Positions 54,167 through 62,442 of a DNA stretch of 64,000 nt are shown here, piece by piece. The stretch's first letter is position 1. Every line of letters starts with the position of its first letter. Below the pieces are notes generated by a model that was not told the origin of the DNA, ran no database searches, and was given only the letters and a program-made list of their open reading frames with translations. The position numbers were made by a program, and so were the translations under genes. Source of the DNA: Variovorax paradoxus (lineage in GTDB: Bacteria; Pseudomonadota; Gammaproteobacteria; Burkholderiales; Burkholderiaceae_C); assembly GCF_022009635.1 (NCBI RefSeq), contig NZ_CP091716.1, positions 1,937,001 through 2,001,000 of the forward strand. The letters run 5' to 3'.

Positions 54167-55769
54167 TCGTCTTGGGCACGGGCGCGGAAGGAGAGGGTGC
54201 GGTGGTCGTGGAAGCGGCGGCCGCGGCGGTGCCCAGGCAGCCCGGGTCGCTCGTGGCGCTGCCCGGAAAGCGCCAGGCGGCGATGCTTTCGTTGAGCGCC
54301 ACCACCTGCGCCTTGCCCAGCCAGGGGTTCGACAGCTGCGAGGCGATCGGCCCGACCAGCCAGGTGGTGTGCGGCACGCACAGCACGGGCGCTAGCTCCG
54401 TGCGATTGACCAGCGTGGCGTCGGCGCGCGCGGGCTCGAAGCGGCTCGCGTCGTAGATCTCCTTGCGCCAGTTGTCGCGGGTGTCGGTGGCGGCGGCCTT
54501 CCAGTCGTCCGAGATGAGCACCGGCGAGCGCAGGTTCCAGTAGAACGGGATCTCGTAGTAGTAGCTGTCGAGCATCATCACCTGGTCGCCGGGCGCGACC
54601 ACCTGACCCGCGGGCAGCCGCAGCCGGGTGCCCGGCGGCACCGAGTAGATCGCGACCGCGCCCACGCACGCCACGCACAGCACGGCGGCGGCCACGGCCG
54701 TGGCGCGCATCCTGGGCAGCATCTTCTCGACGACGCGGCCGGCCAGCACGCGCTGCGCGACCAGGTAGGCCAGCGGCGGCAGCGCGGGCAGCACGTAGCC
54801 GACCAGCTTGGATCGCGGCATCGAGAAGAAGGCCACGATCACCACCAGCCAGATCCACATGAGCCAGTCGACATCCGACAGCCGCGAGCGGGCCTCGCCG
54901 TTCTTGCCGCGCGGCACGAACACCCAAGCGAACCACGGCAGCGTGAGCACCGCCAGCACCGGTATGTAGAACCAGAACGGGTGCTCGTTATTGAAGCCCG
55001 ACGAAGCGAAGCGCCGGAAGTGCTGCGTGATGACGAAGTAGTCGAAGAACTCGGGGTACTTCAGCTGCATCGCGACGAACCACGGACCCGCCACCGCCAG
55101 CAGCACCGCCCACCCCGGCAGCCAGAGCGCGAGCTTGAGCACCACGGTCTTGCGCGTTGCCGCGCACCACAGCACCAGCACCGCGCCGGGCAGCACCAGG
55201 CCGATCAGCCCCTTGGCCAGCAGCCCGGCCGCGGCCATCAGGTAGGCGCCCGCGAGCAGCGCGCGCCAGGGCTCGTCGCGCTCCCGGGCCAGCGCCGCGC
55301 CGGCGCCCAGCAGCACCGTGGCCGAGATGCACCCGGCCACCAGCATGTCGAGGTTGGCGAACTGCGCACCCAGAAAGAAGAAGGGCGTCGTCACCAGCAC
55401 CACGGTCGACAGCAGCGCCTGCCATGCTGTCGACCAGCGCCGCAGGAACAGGAACAGCGCCGCCGCCGCCACACCCGCGCCGATGATCGAAGGCAGCCGC
55501 GCCGCCCATTCGGTCGGGCCGGTCAGGGACATCGCCGCCGCGCCGATCCAGTAGAACAGCGGCGGCTTGTGGAAGAACGGCAGGCCGTCGAGCCGAGGCA
55601 CCAGCCAGTCGCCGGAATGCAGCATCGCGAGCGCCACGCCGCCGTAGCGCCCTTCGTCGGGAGCCATCAGCGGCCGCACCCATGCGGTCGCGAGCAGCCA
55701 CGCGAACAGCGCGGCAATGAGCCAGAGGGGTCGGGGCGAGTTCCACCAGGCAGAGCTGGGCCTGCTCAT
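54153..55769 (-). CDS. ArnT-like glycosyltransferase (family 39/83)
   Basis: 538 residues from ATG at 55769. The N-terminal helix is followed by the catalytic loop PLMAPDEGRYGGVALAML, with the DE pair typical of ArnT and other polyprenol-phosphate-dependent transferases, and LDGLPFFHKPPLFYW. About twelve helices precede a C-terminal periplasmic domain with a low-complexity Ala/Ser/Thr/Pro tail. ArnT-like enzymes move a sugar from undecaprenyl phosphate to lipid A phosphates on the periplasmic face. The upstream family 2 transferase would make the lipid-linked donor. Confidence 0.9.
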   Translation of the reverse strand: MSRPSSAWWNSPRPLWLIAALFAWLLATAWVRPLMAPDEGRYGGVALAMLHSGDWLVPRLDGLPFFHKPPLFYWIGAAAMSLTGPTEWAARLPSIIGAGVAAAALFLFLRRWSTAWQALLSTVVLVTTPFFFLGAQFANLDMLVAGCISATVLLGAGAALARERDEPWRALLAGAYLMAAAGLLAKGLIGLVLPGAVLVLWCAATRKTVVLKLALWLPGWAVLLAVAGPWFVAMQLKYPEFFDYFVITQHFRRFASSGFNNEHPFWFYIPVLAVLTLPWFAWVFVPRGKNGEARSRLSDVDWLMWIWLVVIVAFFSMPRSKLVGYVLPALPPLAYLVAQRVLAGRVVEKMLPRMRATAVAAAVLCVACVGAVAIYSVPPGTRLRLPAGQVVAPGDQVMMLDSYYYEIPFYWNLRSPVLISDDWKAAATDTRDNWRKEIYDASRFEPARADATLVNRTELAPVLCVPHTTWLVGPIASQLSNPWLGKAQVVALNESIAAWRFPGSATSDPGCLGTAAAAASTTTAPSPSAPVPKTNGND

Positions 55770-56851
55770 GGCTTCCCGGTCCGGGACTCGAGTCCCTTGC
55801 CGTGTTCGCGCCGGACCACGTACAGCGGACGGCCCTTGACCTCCTCGTAGATGCGGGCGATGTACTCGCCCACGATGCCGGTGGAAATCATCTGGATGCC
55901 GATGAAGAACATCAGGCTCACGACGATGGTGGTCCAGCCGGACACGGAATTGCCGAACAGCAGGTGGTCGATGGTCACGTAGGTGCCGTAGCCGAAGGCC
56001 GGCACCGCGAGCAGCAGGCCCACGACGCTCACCATGCGCAGCGGCCAGGTGGTGAAGGCGGTGAGGCCGTCGATGGCCAGGCCGACCAGGCGGCGCGCGT
56101 TGAACTTGGTGGTGCCTTCGGCGCGCGGCGCGGGCGTGTAGGGCAGCGCCACGGCGCGGAAGCCGACCCAGGCGTACAGGCCCTTCATGAAGCGGCTGCG
56201 CTCGGGCATGCTCATGAGCGCGTCGACCACCTTGCGGTCCATCAGGCGGAAGTCGCCCGCGTCCTTCGGCACCTCGAAGCGGTCCGACGAATTGACGAGG
56301 TTGTAGAAGAGCTTGCTGCCGAACTGCTTGAAGCGGCTTTCGTCGCTGCGCTCCTGGCGCACCGCGTACACCACCTCTGCGCCGGCCGTCCACTGGGCCA
56401 GCATCGCGTGGATCAGCTCGGGCGAATGCTGCAGGTCGCCGTCGAGCAGCACCACGGCGTCGCCGGTGGCAGCGGCAAGGCCGGCGGTGAGGGCGGCTTC
56501 CTTGCCGAAGTTGCGCGACAGCGAAACGCAGCGAAAGCCCGCCAGCTCGCACCAGGCCTCGGCCACGGCGGCGGTGTCGTCGGTGCTGCCGTCGTCGACC
56601 ACGATGATTTCCCAGCGCAGCCGCGTGGCCCACAGGATGTCCTCGAGCAGCGGCAGCATGAGGCGCAGGTTGGCGGCCTCGTTGTAGCAGGGGATGACGC
56701 ACGAGATGCTGCGCGCGTCGGCGGCGGGCGCGTCAGGCACGCCGGATTGGGCCAGCGGCTCGGGGGCACCGGGTGTGCCGGCGGGGGCGGCCATGTCGGA
56801 GGAAATGCCGGCGCCGGCGCGCGAATGTCTTGCGGTGGACGATGAGATCAT
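55766..56851 (-). CDS. Polyprenyl-phosphate glycosyltransferase, family 2
   Basis: 361 residues from ATG at 56851; an internal ATG 19 codons later (MAAPAG) is a possible shorter start because the first 45 residues are low-complexity. The GT2 domain has SCVIPCYNEAANL, IIVVDDGSTDDT and LLDGDLQHSPELI with the DxD metal site. Two C-terminal helices (about 265-285 and 300-325) match the ArnC/GtrB/DPM1-like membrane anchor. It should charge undecaprenyl phosphate with a sugar from a nucleotide donor. Four-base overlaps join it to both the PAP2 and ArnT-like genes. Confidence 0.92.
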   Translation of the reverse strand: MISSSTARHSRAGAGISSDMAAPAGTPGAPEPLAQSGVPDAPAADARSISCVIPCYNEAANLRLMLPLLEDILWATRLRWEIIVVDDGSTDDTAAVAEAWCELAGFRCVSLSRNFGKEAALTAGLAAATGDAVVLLDGDLQHSPELIHAMLAQWTAGAEVVYAVRQERSDESRFKQFGSKLFYNLVNSSDRFEVPKDAGDFRLMDRKVVDALMSMPERSRFMKGLYAWVGFRAVALPYTPAPRAEGTTKFNARRLVGLAIDGLTAFTTWPLRMVSVVGLLLAVPAFGYGTYVTIDHLLFGNSVSGWTTIVVSLMFFIGIQMISTGIVGEYIARIYEEVKGRPLYVVRREHGKGLESRTGKP

Positions 56852-57432
56852 GAGGGTCTCCAGAGAGAGCTGGTCGCCGGGCTGTCGCCGGGGGCGCGGC
56901 CAGTTCGCGGGACGAAGAAGAGAAAAAGCCAGCGCGCGATGGCGATCGCACCGGCAACCACCGCGCCCAGCAGCAGGCCGGCGACGATGTCGACCGGGAA
57001 ATGCACGCCCACGTAGACGCGCGCCCAGCCGGTGAGGGCAGCCAGCGCCAGCAGCGGCACGCCGATCCGGCGCAGGCCGGGGCGCAGCAGGAAGGCCAGC
57101 GCGACCATGAACATGACGGCCGCGTGCGTGCTCGGCAGCGAGCCGCGGCTGGCGTGCTCGATGTAGGCCGGCCCGAATCCCGCCATGAAGGGGCGGGGAA
57201 CATTGAGCGCGGTGGCGATGGCATGTGACAGTAACGAGGTCGCGCCGGCCGCAGCCGACACGACGAGCAGGTAGGCGCGGTCGGCGCGTTGCCGCCACAG
57301 CGTGACGGCGACGATGCCCGCGCAGAGCCAGCTGCCCCAGAGCGCGAAGGCGATGGCGACCGCAAGCACCCAGGGCGTGGGATGGCTGCCGGCGGAAATC
57401 CATTGAAAAAGAGCGAGGTTCAGGGCGTTCAT
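56848..57432 (-). CDS. PAP2-family phosphatase
   Basis: 194 residues from ATG at 57432, which overlaps the stop of a 28-codon ORF. PAP2 motifs are present: NVPRP with Arg80, PSTH at 100-103 (the PSGH position), and the final ARVYVGVHFPVDI with Arg138, His144 and Asp148. Five or six helices are predicted. In lipid A modification clusters, such enzymes remove a phosphate from lipid A or recycle undecaprenyl pyrophosphate. The four-base overlap with the GT2 gene puts it in the same operon. Confidence 0.9.
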   Translation of the reverse strand: MNALNLALFQWISAGSHPTPWVLAVAIAFALWGSWLCAGIVAVTLWRQRADRAYLLVVSAAAGATSLLSHAIATALNVPRPFMAGFGPAYIEHASRGSLPSTHAAVMFMVALAFLLRPGLRRIGVPLLALAALTGWARVYVGVHFPVDIVAGLLLGAVVAGAIAIARWLFLFFVPRTGRAPGDSPATSSLWRPS

Positions 57433-57515
57433 GGCGCCACCCCTTGCGGGCGATTGAAATTGACGGGCGCAGTGCCCCGCGCAGTGCGGTCGGCACGACG
57501 TAAAAATCTGGACAT
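57429..57515 (-). CDS. 28-residue ORF translationally coupled to PAP2
   Basis: ATG at 57515 opens 28 codons and the TGA at 57431-57429 overlaps the PAP2 start (ATGA). AAAGGA at 57526-57521 lies five bases before the ATG, a better ribosome site than any in front of PAP2. The peptide is basic (starts MSRFLRRADRTARG, ends NRPQGVAP) and has no helix-forming hydrophobic stretch. It may be a leader that brings ribosomes to PAP2. No homologue is known to me, so expression is unproven. Confidence 0.45.
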   Translation of the reverse strand: MSRFLRRADRTARGTAPVNFNRPQGVAP

Positions 57516-57593
57516 GGCAGTCCTTTCGACGAGGAAAAGAGGCCCGCCGCCAGAAGCAGCGGGGGGACGCGACGCGAACGAGGCGTCGGCTTC

Positions 57594-58043
57594 TCAGATC
57601 CCGTAGGGGGGCGCGGCCGAGGGCGGCAGGCGCAGCCAGGGCTGCGCCGGAGGCGGGGCGCCGCCGTGCGGCGGCACGTGTTCGGGCGCCTCGCGCACGA
57701 TGGGCGCGGACAGCCGCGCAACGGCTATCGCCAGCGGCAGCATGGCCAGCACGATCGCCATGAACGTGCTCAGCGCAAAGTCGAAGGTGTCGGGATGGTC
57801 GATGCTCGCCGGGGTCTGGGCGAAGACCGTGGTCTCGCGGTCGCTCGGATGGTCGGCGCGGTCGTCGGGCTCGAACTGGGTGGTGTCGCTGGCGCTGCGC
57901 ACCCGCAGCATCGGCTCGTCTTCCAGCCCGTCGCTGCGGAAATGCACCGCAATGAAGGGCTGCAGCAGGATCAGCAGGACGCCCGCGACGCACCACAACC
58001 TGTGGTGCGTTTCAGCGAAATGGCGGACGCGTGCGAGCAGCAT
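57594..58043 (-). CDS. Hypothetical small membrane protein
   Basis: 149 residues from ATG at 58043. Two hydrophobic helices (about 17-35 and 93-112) flank an acidic, hydrophilic middle of about 50 residues (FEPDDRADHPSDRETT). The C-terminus is proline-rich (PPHGGAPPPAQPW). I recognise no family. It lies 78 bases before the small ORF that heads the lipid A cluster, on the same strand. Confidence 0.55.
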   Translation of the reverse strand: MLLARVRHFAETHHRLWCVAGVLLILLQPFIAVHFRSDGLEDEPMLRVRSASDTTQFEPDDRADHPSDRETTVFAQTPASIDHPDTFDFALSTFMAIVLAMLPLAIAVARLSAPIVREAPEHVPPHGGAPPPAQPWLRLPPSAAPPYGI

Positions 58044-58151
58044 GCGCGGATGCTAGAAGGTTCGTGTGAACGGAACCTGATCGGCCTCGTCAGCATCCCG
58101 CAAGGTAGTGGCAAGCGCCTGGGGTATAAGGCGCGCCCCTGGCCGGGGCGG

Positions 58152-58712
58152 CTACAGCACGAACGGAATGAAGCGCCGCGTGCCGCGCATGTAGTCGCGA
58201 TAGGCATCGCCGAAGTGCGCGATGCATTCCTGCTCGTCGCGCAGGGCGGTGAGCACCAGCAGCACCGTGGCCGCGAGCACCAGCGCCAGCGTGAGCCAAG
58301 TGAACTGCTTGAGGAACGCGCCCCAGGCCAGCAGCAGCAGCGCTGTATACATGGGGTGGCGGATGTAGCGGAAGGCGCCGGTGCTGACGATGGCCGAGGT
58401 TTTCTCGAAACCGTAGAGCGCGGGGTCGTCGCCGCGCACTTCGCTGGGCTTGCCCTTGGCCTTCAGCAGCCGCACCGCGTGGATCGGCAGCCAGATCGAC
58501 AGCACGAAGAAGGTGCTGGAGATGATCTGCTTGGCCGAGAACGGATCGTCATGCCACCACGGCAGGTTCACCAGCGCCAGCACGAGCATGCATTCCCATG
58601 CGAAGAACCGGTAGAAGCCGTGCGAGCCGGGCCGGCTCAGCGGGCCGCGCGAGACATAGAGCAGCGCGGCGGTGCCGGCGACGAAGGCGAAGATCTGGAA
58701 CCAGAAGAGCAT
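58152..58712 (-). CDS. ICMT-like membrane methyltransferase/isoprenylcysteine family protein
   Basis: 186 residues from ATG at 58712, with five predicted helices. The C-terminal half has the phospholipid/isoprenylcysteine methyltransferase pattern: TGAFRYIRHPMYTALLLL, then DEQECIAHFGDAYRDYMRGT ending in RRFIPF. These motifs bind S-adenosylmethionine in ICMT. The methyl acceptor in bacteria is usually unknown. It starts 29 bases after the SDR stop on the same strand and may be the tail of the PaaZ operon. Confidence 0.82.
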   Translation of the reverse strand: MLFWFQIFAFVAGTAALLYVSRGPLSRPGSHGFYRFFAWECMLVLALVNLPWWHDDPFSAKQIISSTFFVLSIWLPIHAVRLLKAKGKPSEVRGDDPALYGFEKTSAIVSTGAFRYIRHPMYTALLLLAWGAFLKQFTWLTLALVLAATVLLVLTALRDEQECIAHFGDAYRDYMRGTRRFIPFVL

Positions 58713-58741
58713 GGCGGCCGAATTTACACGGCCACGGTGAA

Positions 58742-59509
58742 CTATCCGGCTATAGAAAACCCGCCGTCCACGGGAATCGCGGTGCCGGTCACGTAGTCCG
58801 AGGCGGCGCTCGCGAGGAACACGGCCGTGCCGGCGATGTCCGCGGGCTGGCCCCAGCGCCCTGCGGCGGCGCGAGCCGTCACGCGCTCGTACAGGCCCGG
58901 GATCTGGCTGCGCGCGCCGTCGGTGAGTTCGGTCTCGAACCAGCCAGGCAGGATGGCGTTGACCTGGATGTTGTCGGGCGCCCACGAGAGCGCGGTCGAC
59001 TTGGTGAGCTGCACGATGCCGGCCTTGCTGGCGGCATAGGCAGGCGCATAGGGAGCGCCGAAGATCGACATCATCGAGCCGATGTTGATGATCTTGCCGC
59101 CGCCCGCGGCCTTCAGGTGCACATGCGCGGCGCGGCTGCACAGGAAGGCGCTGGTGAGGTTGGTGTCCATCACCTTGTGCCACTCGCTGAGGGCAAGCTG
59201 GTCGACGGGCTTGCGCACCGTGGTGCCGGCGTTGTTGATGAGGATGTCGAGGCGGCCGCAGCGCGCGGCGGCCTCGTCGAACAGCCGCTGCACCGAAGCC
59301 TCGTCGCTCACGTCGGCCTCCAGCGCGAAGCTGTCGCTGCCCAGCGCCTTCAATGCCTCGACCGCGGCGGCCGACTTCTGCGCATTGCGCGCGGCCACGA
59401 CGACGCGCGCGCCGGCCTTTGCCAGCCCTTGCGCCATGCCCAGGCCGATGCCGCCGTTGCCGCCCGTGACCAGCGCGACCTTGCCCGTGAGGTCGAACAT
59501 CGTCGTCAT
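58742..59509 (-). CDS. SDR-family oxidoreductase
   Basis: 255 residues from ATG at 59509. The cofactor motif TGGNGGIG is at 15-22, NNAG near 92, and the catalytic Ser145, Tyr158 and Lys162 follow the Asn117-Ser-Tyr-Lys scheme. It is a classical short-chain dehydrogenase, in the group that includes gluconate/3-ketoacyl reductases. It overlaps paaZ by four bases, so it likely acts on a CoA-linked or ring-derived intermediate next to PaaZ. Confidence 0.9.
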   Translation of the reverse strand: MTTMFDLTGKVALVTGGNGGIGLGMAQGLAKAGARVVVAARNAQKSAAAVEALKALGSDSFALEADVSDEASVQRLFDEAAARCGRLDILINNAGTTVRKPVDQLALSEWHKVMDTNLTSAFLCSRAAHVHLKAAGGGKIINIGSMMSIFGAPYAPAYAASKAGIVQLTKSTALSWAPDNIQVNAILPGWFETELTDGARSQIPGLYERVTARAAAGRWGQPADIAGTAVFLASAASDYVTGTAIPVDGGFSIAG

Positions 59510-61566
59510 GCCTGCACCGCTTCCGGCTTCTTGGAGACCAGCGTCAGGATGTCGTAGCTGGCGACCAGTTCGCCGTCCTGGTTCGTCACTTCCACGTCCC
59601 AGGCCACCACGCCCTGGCCCTGGCCGCTGGCGTCTTTCTTGTTGCGGTCGATCTTGCGCTTGCAGGTCAGGCGCGCCTGGATGGTGTCGCCGATGCCCAC
59701 GGGCTTGGTGAAGCGCAGCGTGTCCAGGCCGTAGTTGGCCAGCACCGGGCCGGGCGAGGGCGACACGAACAGGCCCGCTGCCGCCGACAGCACGAAGTAG
59801 CCGTGCGCGATGCGCTTGCCGAACGGCGACTGCTTCGCAGCCACGTCGTCGAAGTGCATGTAGAAATAGTCGCCCGAGATACCGCCGAAGGCCACGATGT
59901 CGGCCTCGCCGACGGTGCGTCGATGCGTGAGCAGCGAATCGCCGACCTGCAGGTCTTCGAAATAGCGGCGGAACGGATGCACCTCGCTCTCGCGCACGGC
60001 CGCGCCGCGCACATGCTCGCCGGTGATGGCGGCCAGCATGGTGGGCGAGCCCTGCAATGCGGTGCGCTGCAGGTAGTGCTTCACGGCGCGCAGGCCGCCC
60101 AGTTCCTCGCCGCCGCCCGCGCGGCCGGGGCCGCCGTGCTTGAGCTGCGGCAGCGGCGAGCCGTGGCCGGTCGATTCGGCGGCGGCTTCGCGGTCGAGCA
60201 CCAGCAGGCGCCCGTGCCATGCGGCCGCCACGGGAATCGCCTTGGCGGCGATGGCCGGATCGCGCGTGACCAGCGTGCCCACCAGGCTGCCCCGGCCGCG
60301 TGCGGCCAGTGCCAGCGCCTCGTCGATGCCGTCGTAGGGCATCAGCGTGCTGACGGGGCCGAAGGCCTCGACATCGTGAGCGGCGTCGTGCTCCAGCGGC
60401 TTGCGGCTCAAGAGCAGCGTGGGCGCGAAGAAGGCGCCTTCGCCCACGCCGTCGCCAACAGGAGAGAAGCCGTCGCGTTCGCCGTACACCAGTTCCGCCC
60501 CCTTGAGCAGCGTGGCGACGCGCTCGGCCACGTCGGCCTGCTGGTCGCGCGAGGCCAGCGCCCCCATGCGCACTTCTTCGCGCGACGGGTCGCCCACCAC
60601 GGTCTTGGCCAGCCGCGCGCGCAGCCGCTCGGCCACCGCATCGAGGTGCTGGCGCGGCACGATCGCGCGGCGGATGGCGGTGCACTTCTGGCCCGCCTTG
60701 ATGGTCATTTCGCGTGCGACCTCTTTCACGAAGAGATCGAACTCTTCGTCGTCGGGCGTCACGTCGGGCGCGAGGATCGCGCAGTTCAGCGAGTCTGCCT
60801 CGGCATTGAACGGGATCGACTGGCGCACGATGTTCGGGTGCACGCGCAGCTTCGCGGCGGTGTCGGCCGAGCCGGTGAAGGTGACCACGTCCGGCCCTTC
60901 GAGCCGGTCGAGCAAATCGCCCGTGCTGCCGATGACCAGCTGCAGCGCGCCTTCGGGCAGGATGCCCGACTGCACGATCAGCCGCACCAGTGCTTCGGTC
61001 AGGTAGCTGGTGGCCGTGGCCGGCTTGCCGATGCAGGGCATGCCCGCGAGGAAGCTGGGCGCGAATTTTTCGAGCAGGCCCCACACCGGGAAGTTGAAGG
61101 CGTCGATGTGCACCGCCACGCCGCCGCGCGGCACCAGGATGTGCGTGCCCGCGAAGCCGCCTTTCTTGCCGAGGGGGAAAGCCGGGCCTTCATGCACCAG
61201 GTTGCCCGAGGGCAGCTCGTTGGTACCGATGCCGGCGTAGGCGCTCAGCGTGCCGGCACCGCCCTCGATGTCGATCCAGCTGTCGGCGCGCGTCGCGCCC
61301 GTGTGGGCCGAGATGGCGTAGAGCGTTTCCTTGTTCGCGGCCAGGTACTTGGCCAGCGCCTTCAGGCGTTCGGCGCGCTGCTGGAAGTCGAGCTTCATCA
61401 GCGCGGGAATGCCGGTGCGGCGCGCGTATGCCAACGCTTCCGCGAAGTCGATGGCCTCGGCATGCGTGGCTGCCACGGGCTTGCCGTTGACGGCGCTGCG
61501 CAGTTGCTGCGCGGCCTGCTGGCCGATCCAGCGGCCGGCGATGTAGCTTTGGAGGGTGGTGGTCAT
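59506..61566 (-). CDS. paaZ: Phenylacetate degradation bifunctional protein PaaZ
   Basis: 686 residues, the full PaaZ length. The N-terminal aldehyde dehydrogenase domain (about 1-515) keeps Glu256 in FNAEADSLN and Cys295 in AGQKCTAIRR, the same numbers as in E. coli PaaZ. The C-terminal MaoC-like hydratase domain (about 530-680) has FGGISGDYFYMHFDD and FGKRIAHGYFVLS. PaaZ opens oxepin-CoA and oxidises the resulting aldehyde in aerobic phenylacetate breakdown. None of the other paa genes (A-K) is in this window, so it belongs to a split pathway. It couples to an SDR by a four-base overlap. Confidence 0.94.
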   Translation of the reverse strand: MTTTLQSYIAGRWIGQQAAQQLRSAVNGKPVAATHAEAIDFAEALAYARRTGIPALMKLDFQQRAERLKALAKYLAANKETLYAISAHTGATRADSWIDIEGGAGTLSAYAGIGTNELPSGNLVHEGPAFPLGKKGGFAGTHILVPRGGVAVHIDAFNFPVWGLLEKFAPSFLAGMPCIGKPATATSYLTEALVRLIVQSGILPEGALQLVIGSTGDLLDRLEGPDVVTFTGSADTAAKLRVHPNIVRQSIPFNAEADSLNCAILAPDVTPDDEEFDLFVKEVAREMTIKAGQKCTAIRRAIVPRQHLDAVAERLRARLAKTVVGDPSREEVRMGALASRDQQADVAERVATLLKGAELVYGERDGFSPVGDGVGEGAFFAPTLLLSRKPLEHDAAHDVEAFGPVSTLMPYDGIDEALALAARGRGSLVGTLVTRDPAIAAKAIPVAAAWHGRLLVLDREAAAESTGHGSPLPQLKHGGPGRAGGGEELGGLRAVKHYLQRTALQGSPTMLAAITGEHVRGAAVRESEVHPFRRYFEDLQVGDSLLTHRRTVGEADIVAFGGISGDYFYMHFDDVAAKQSPFGKRIAHGYFVLSAAAGLFVSPSPGPVLANYGLDTLRFTKPVGIGDTIQARLTCKRKIDRNKKDASGQGQGVVAWDVEVTNQDGELVASYDILTLVSKKPEAVQA

Positions 61567-61587
61567 GGTGCGAGTCCTTTGCGTGTT

Positions 61588-61705
61588 GCTCCTTCCCCCT
61601 CTGGGGGAAGGCTGGGATGGGGGCAGCCCCGTCCTCGAAGGCTGCGCGGCGGTGGAGGCCGCCGTGCCCCCACCCCTGCCCTCCCCCAGCGGGGGAGGGT
61701 GAAAG
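61588..61705. repeat. Large GC-rich inverted repeat between paaZ and Liv genes
   Basis: The left arm (61588-61626) and the reverse complement of the right arm (about 61664-61705) share a CTCC-TTCCCCCTCTGGGGG-like core followed by GGCTGGGATGGGGGCA. Each arm also contains its own hairpin (CTTCCCCC/GGGGGAAG and CCTCCCCC/GGGGGAGG). About 37 bases lie between the arms. It fills most of the 144-base gap between two operons and could end transcription. A shorter relative is at 15903-15931. Confidence 0.7.
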
Positions 61706-61710
61706 TCAAG

Positions 61711-62438
<728 letters not shown>

Positions 62439-62442
<4 letters not shown>

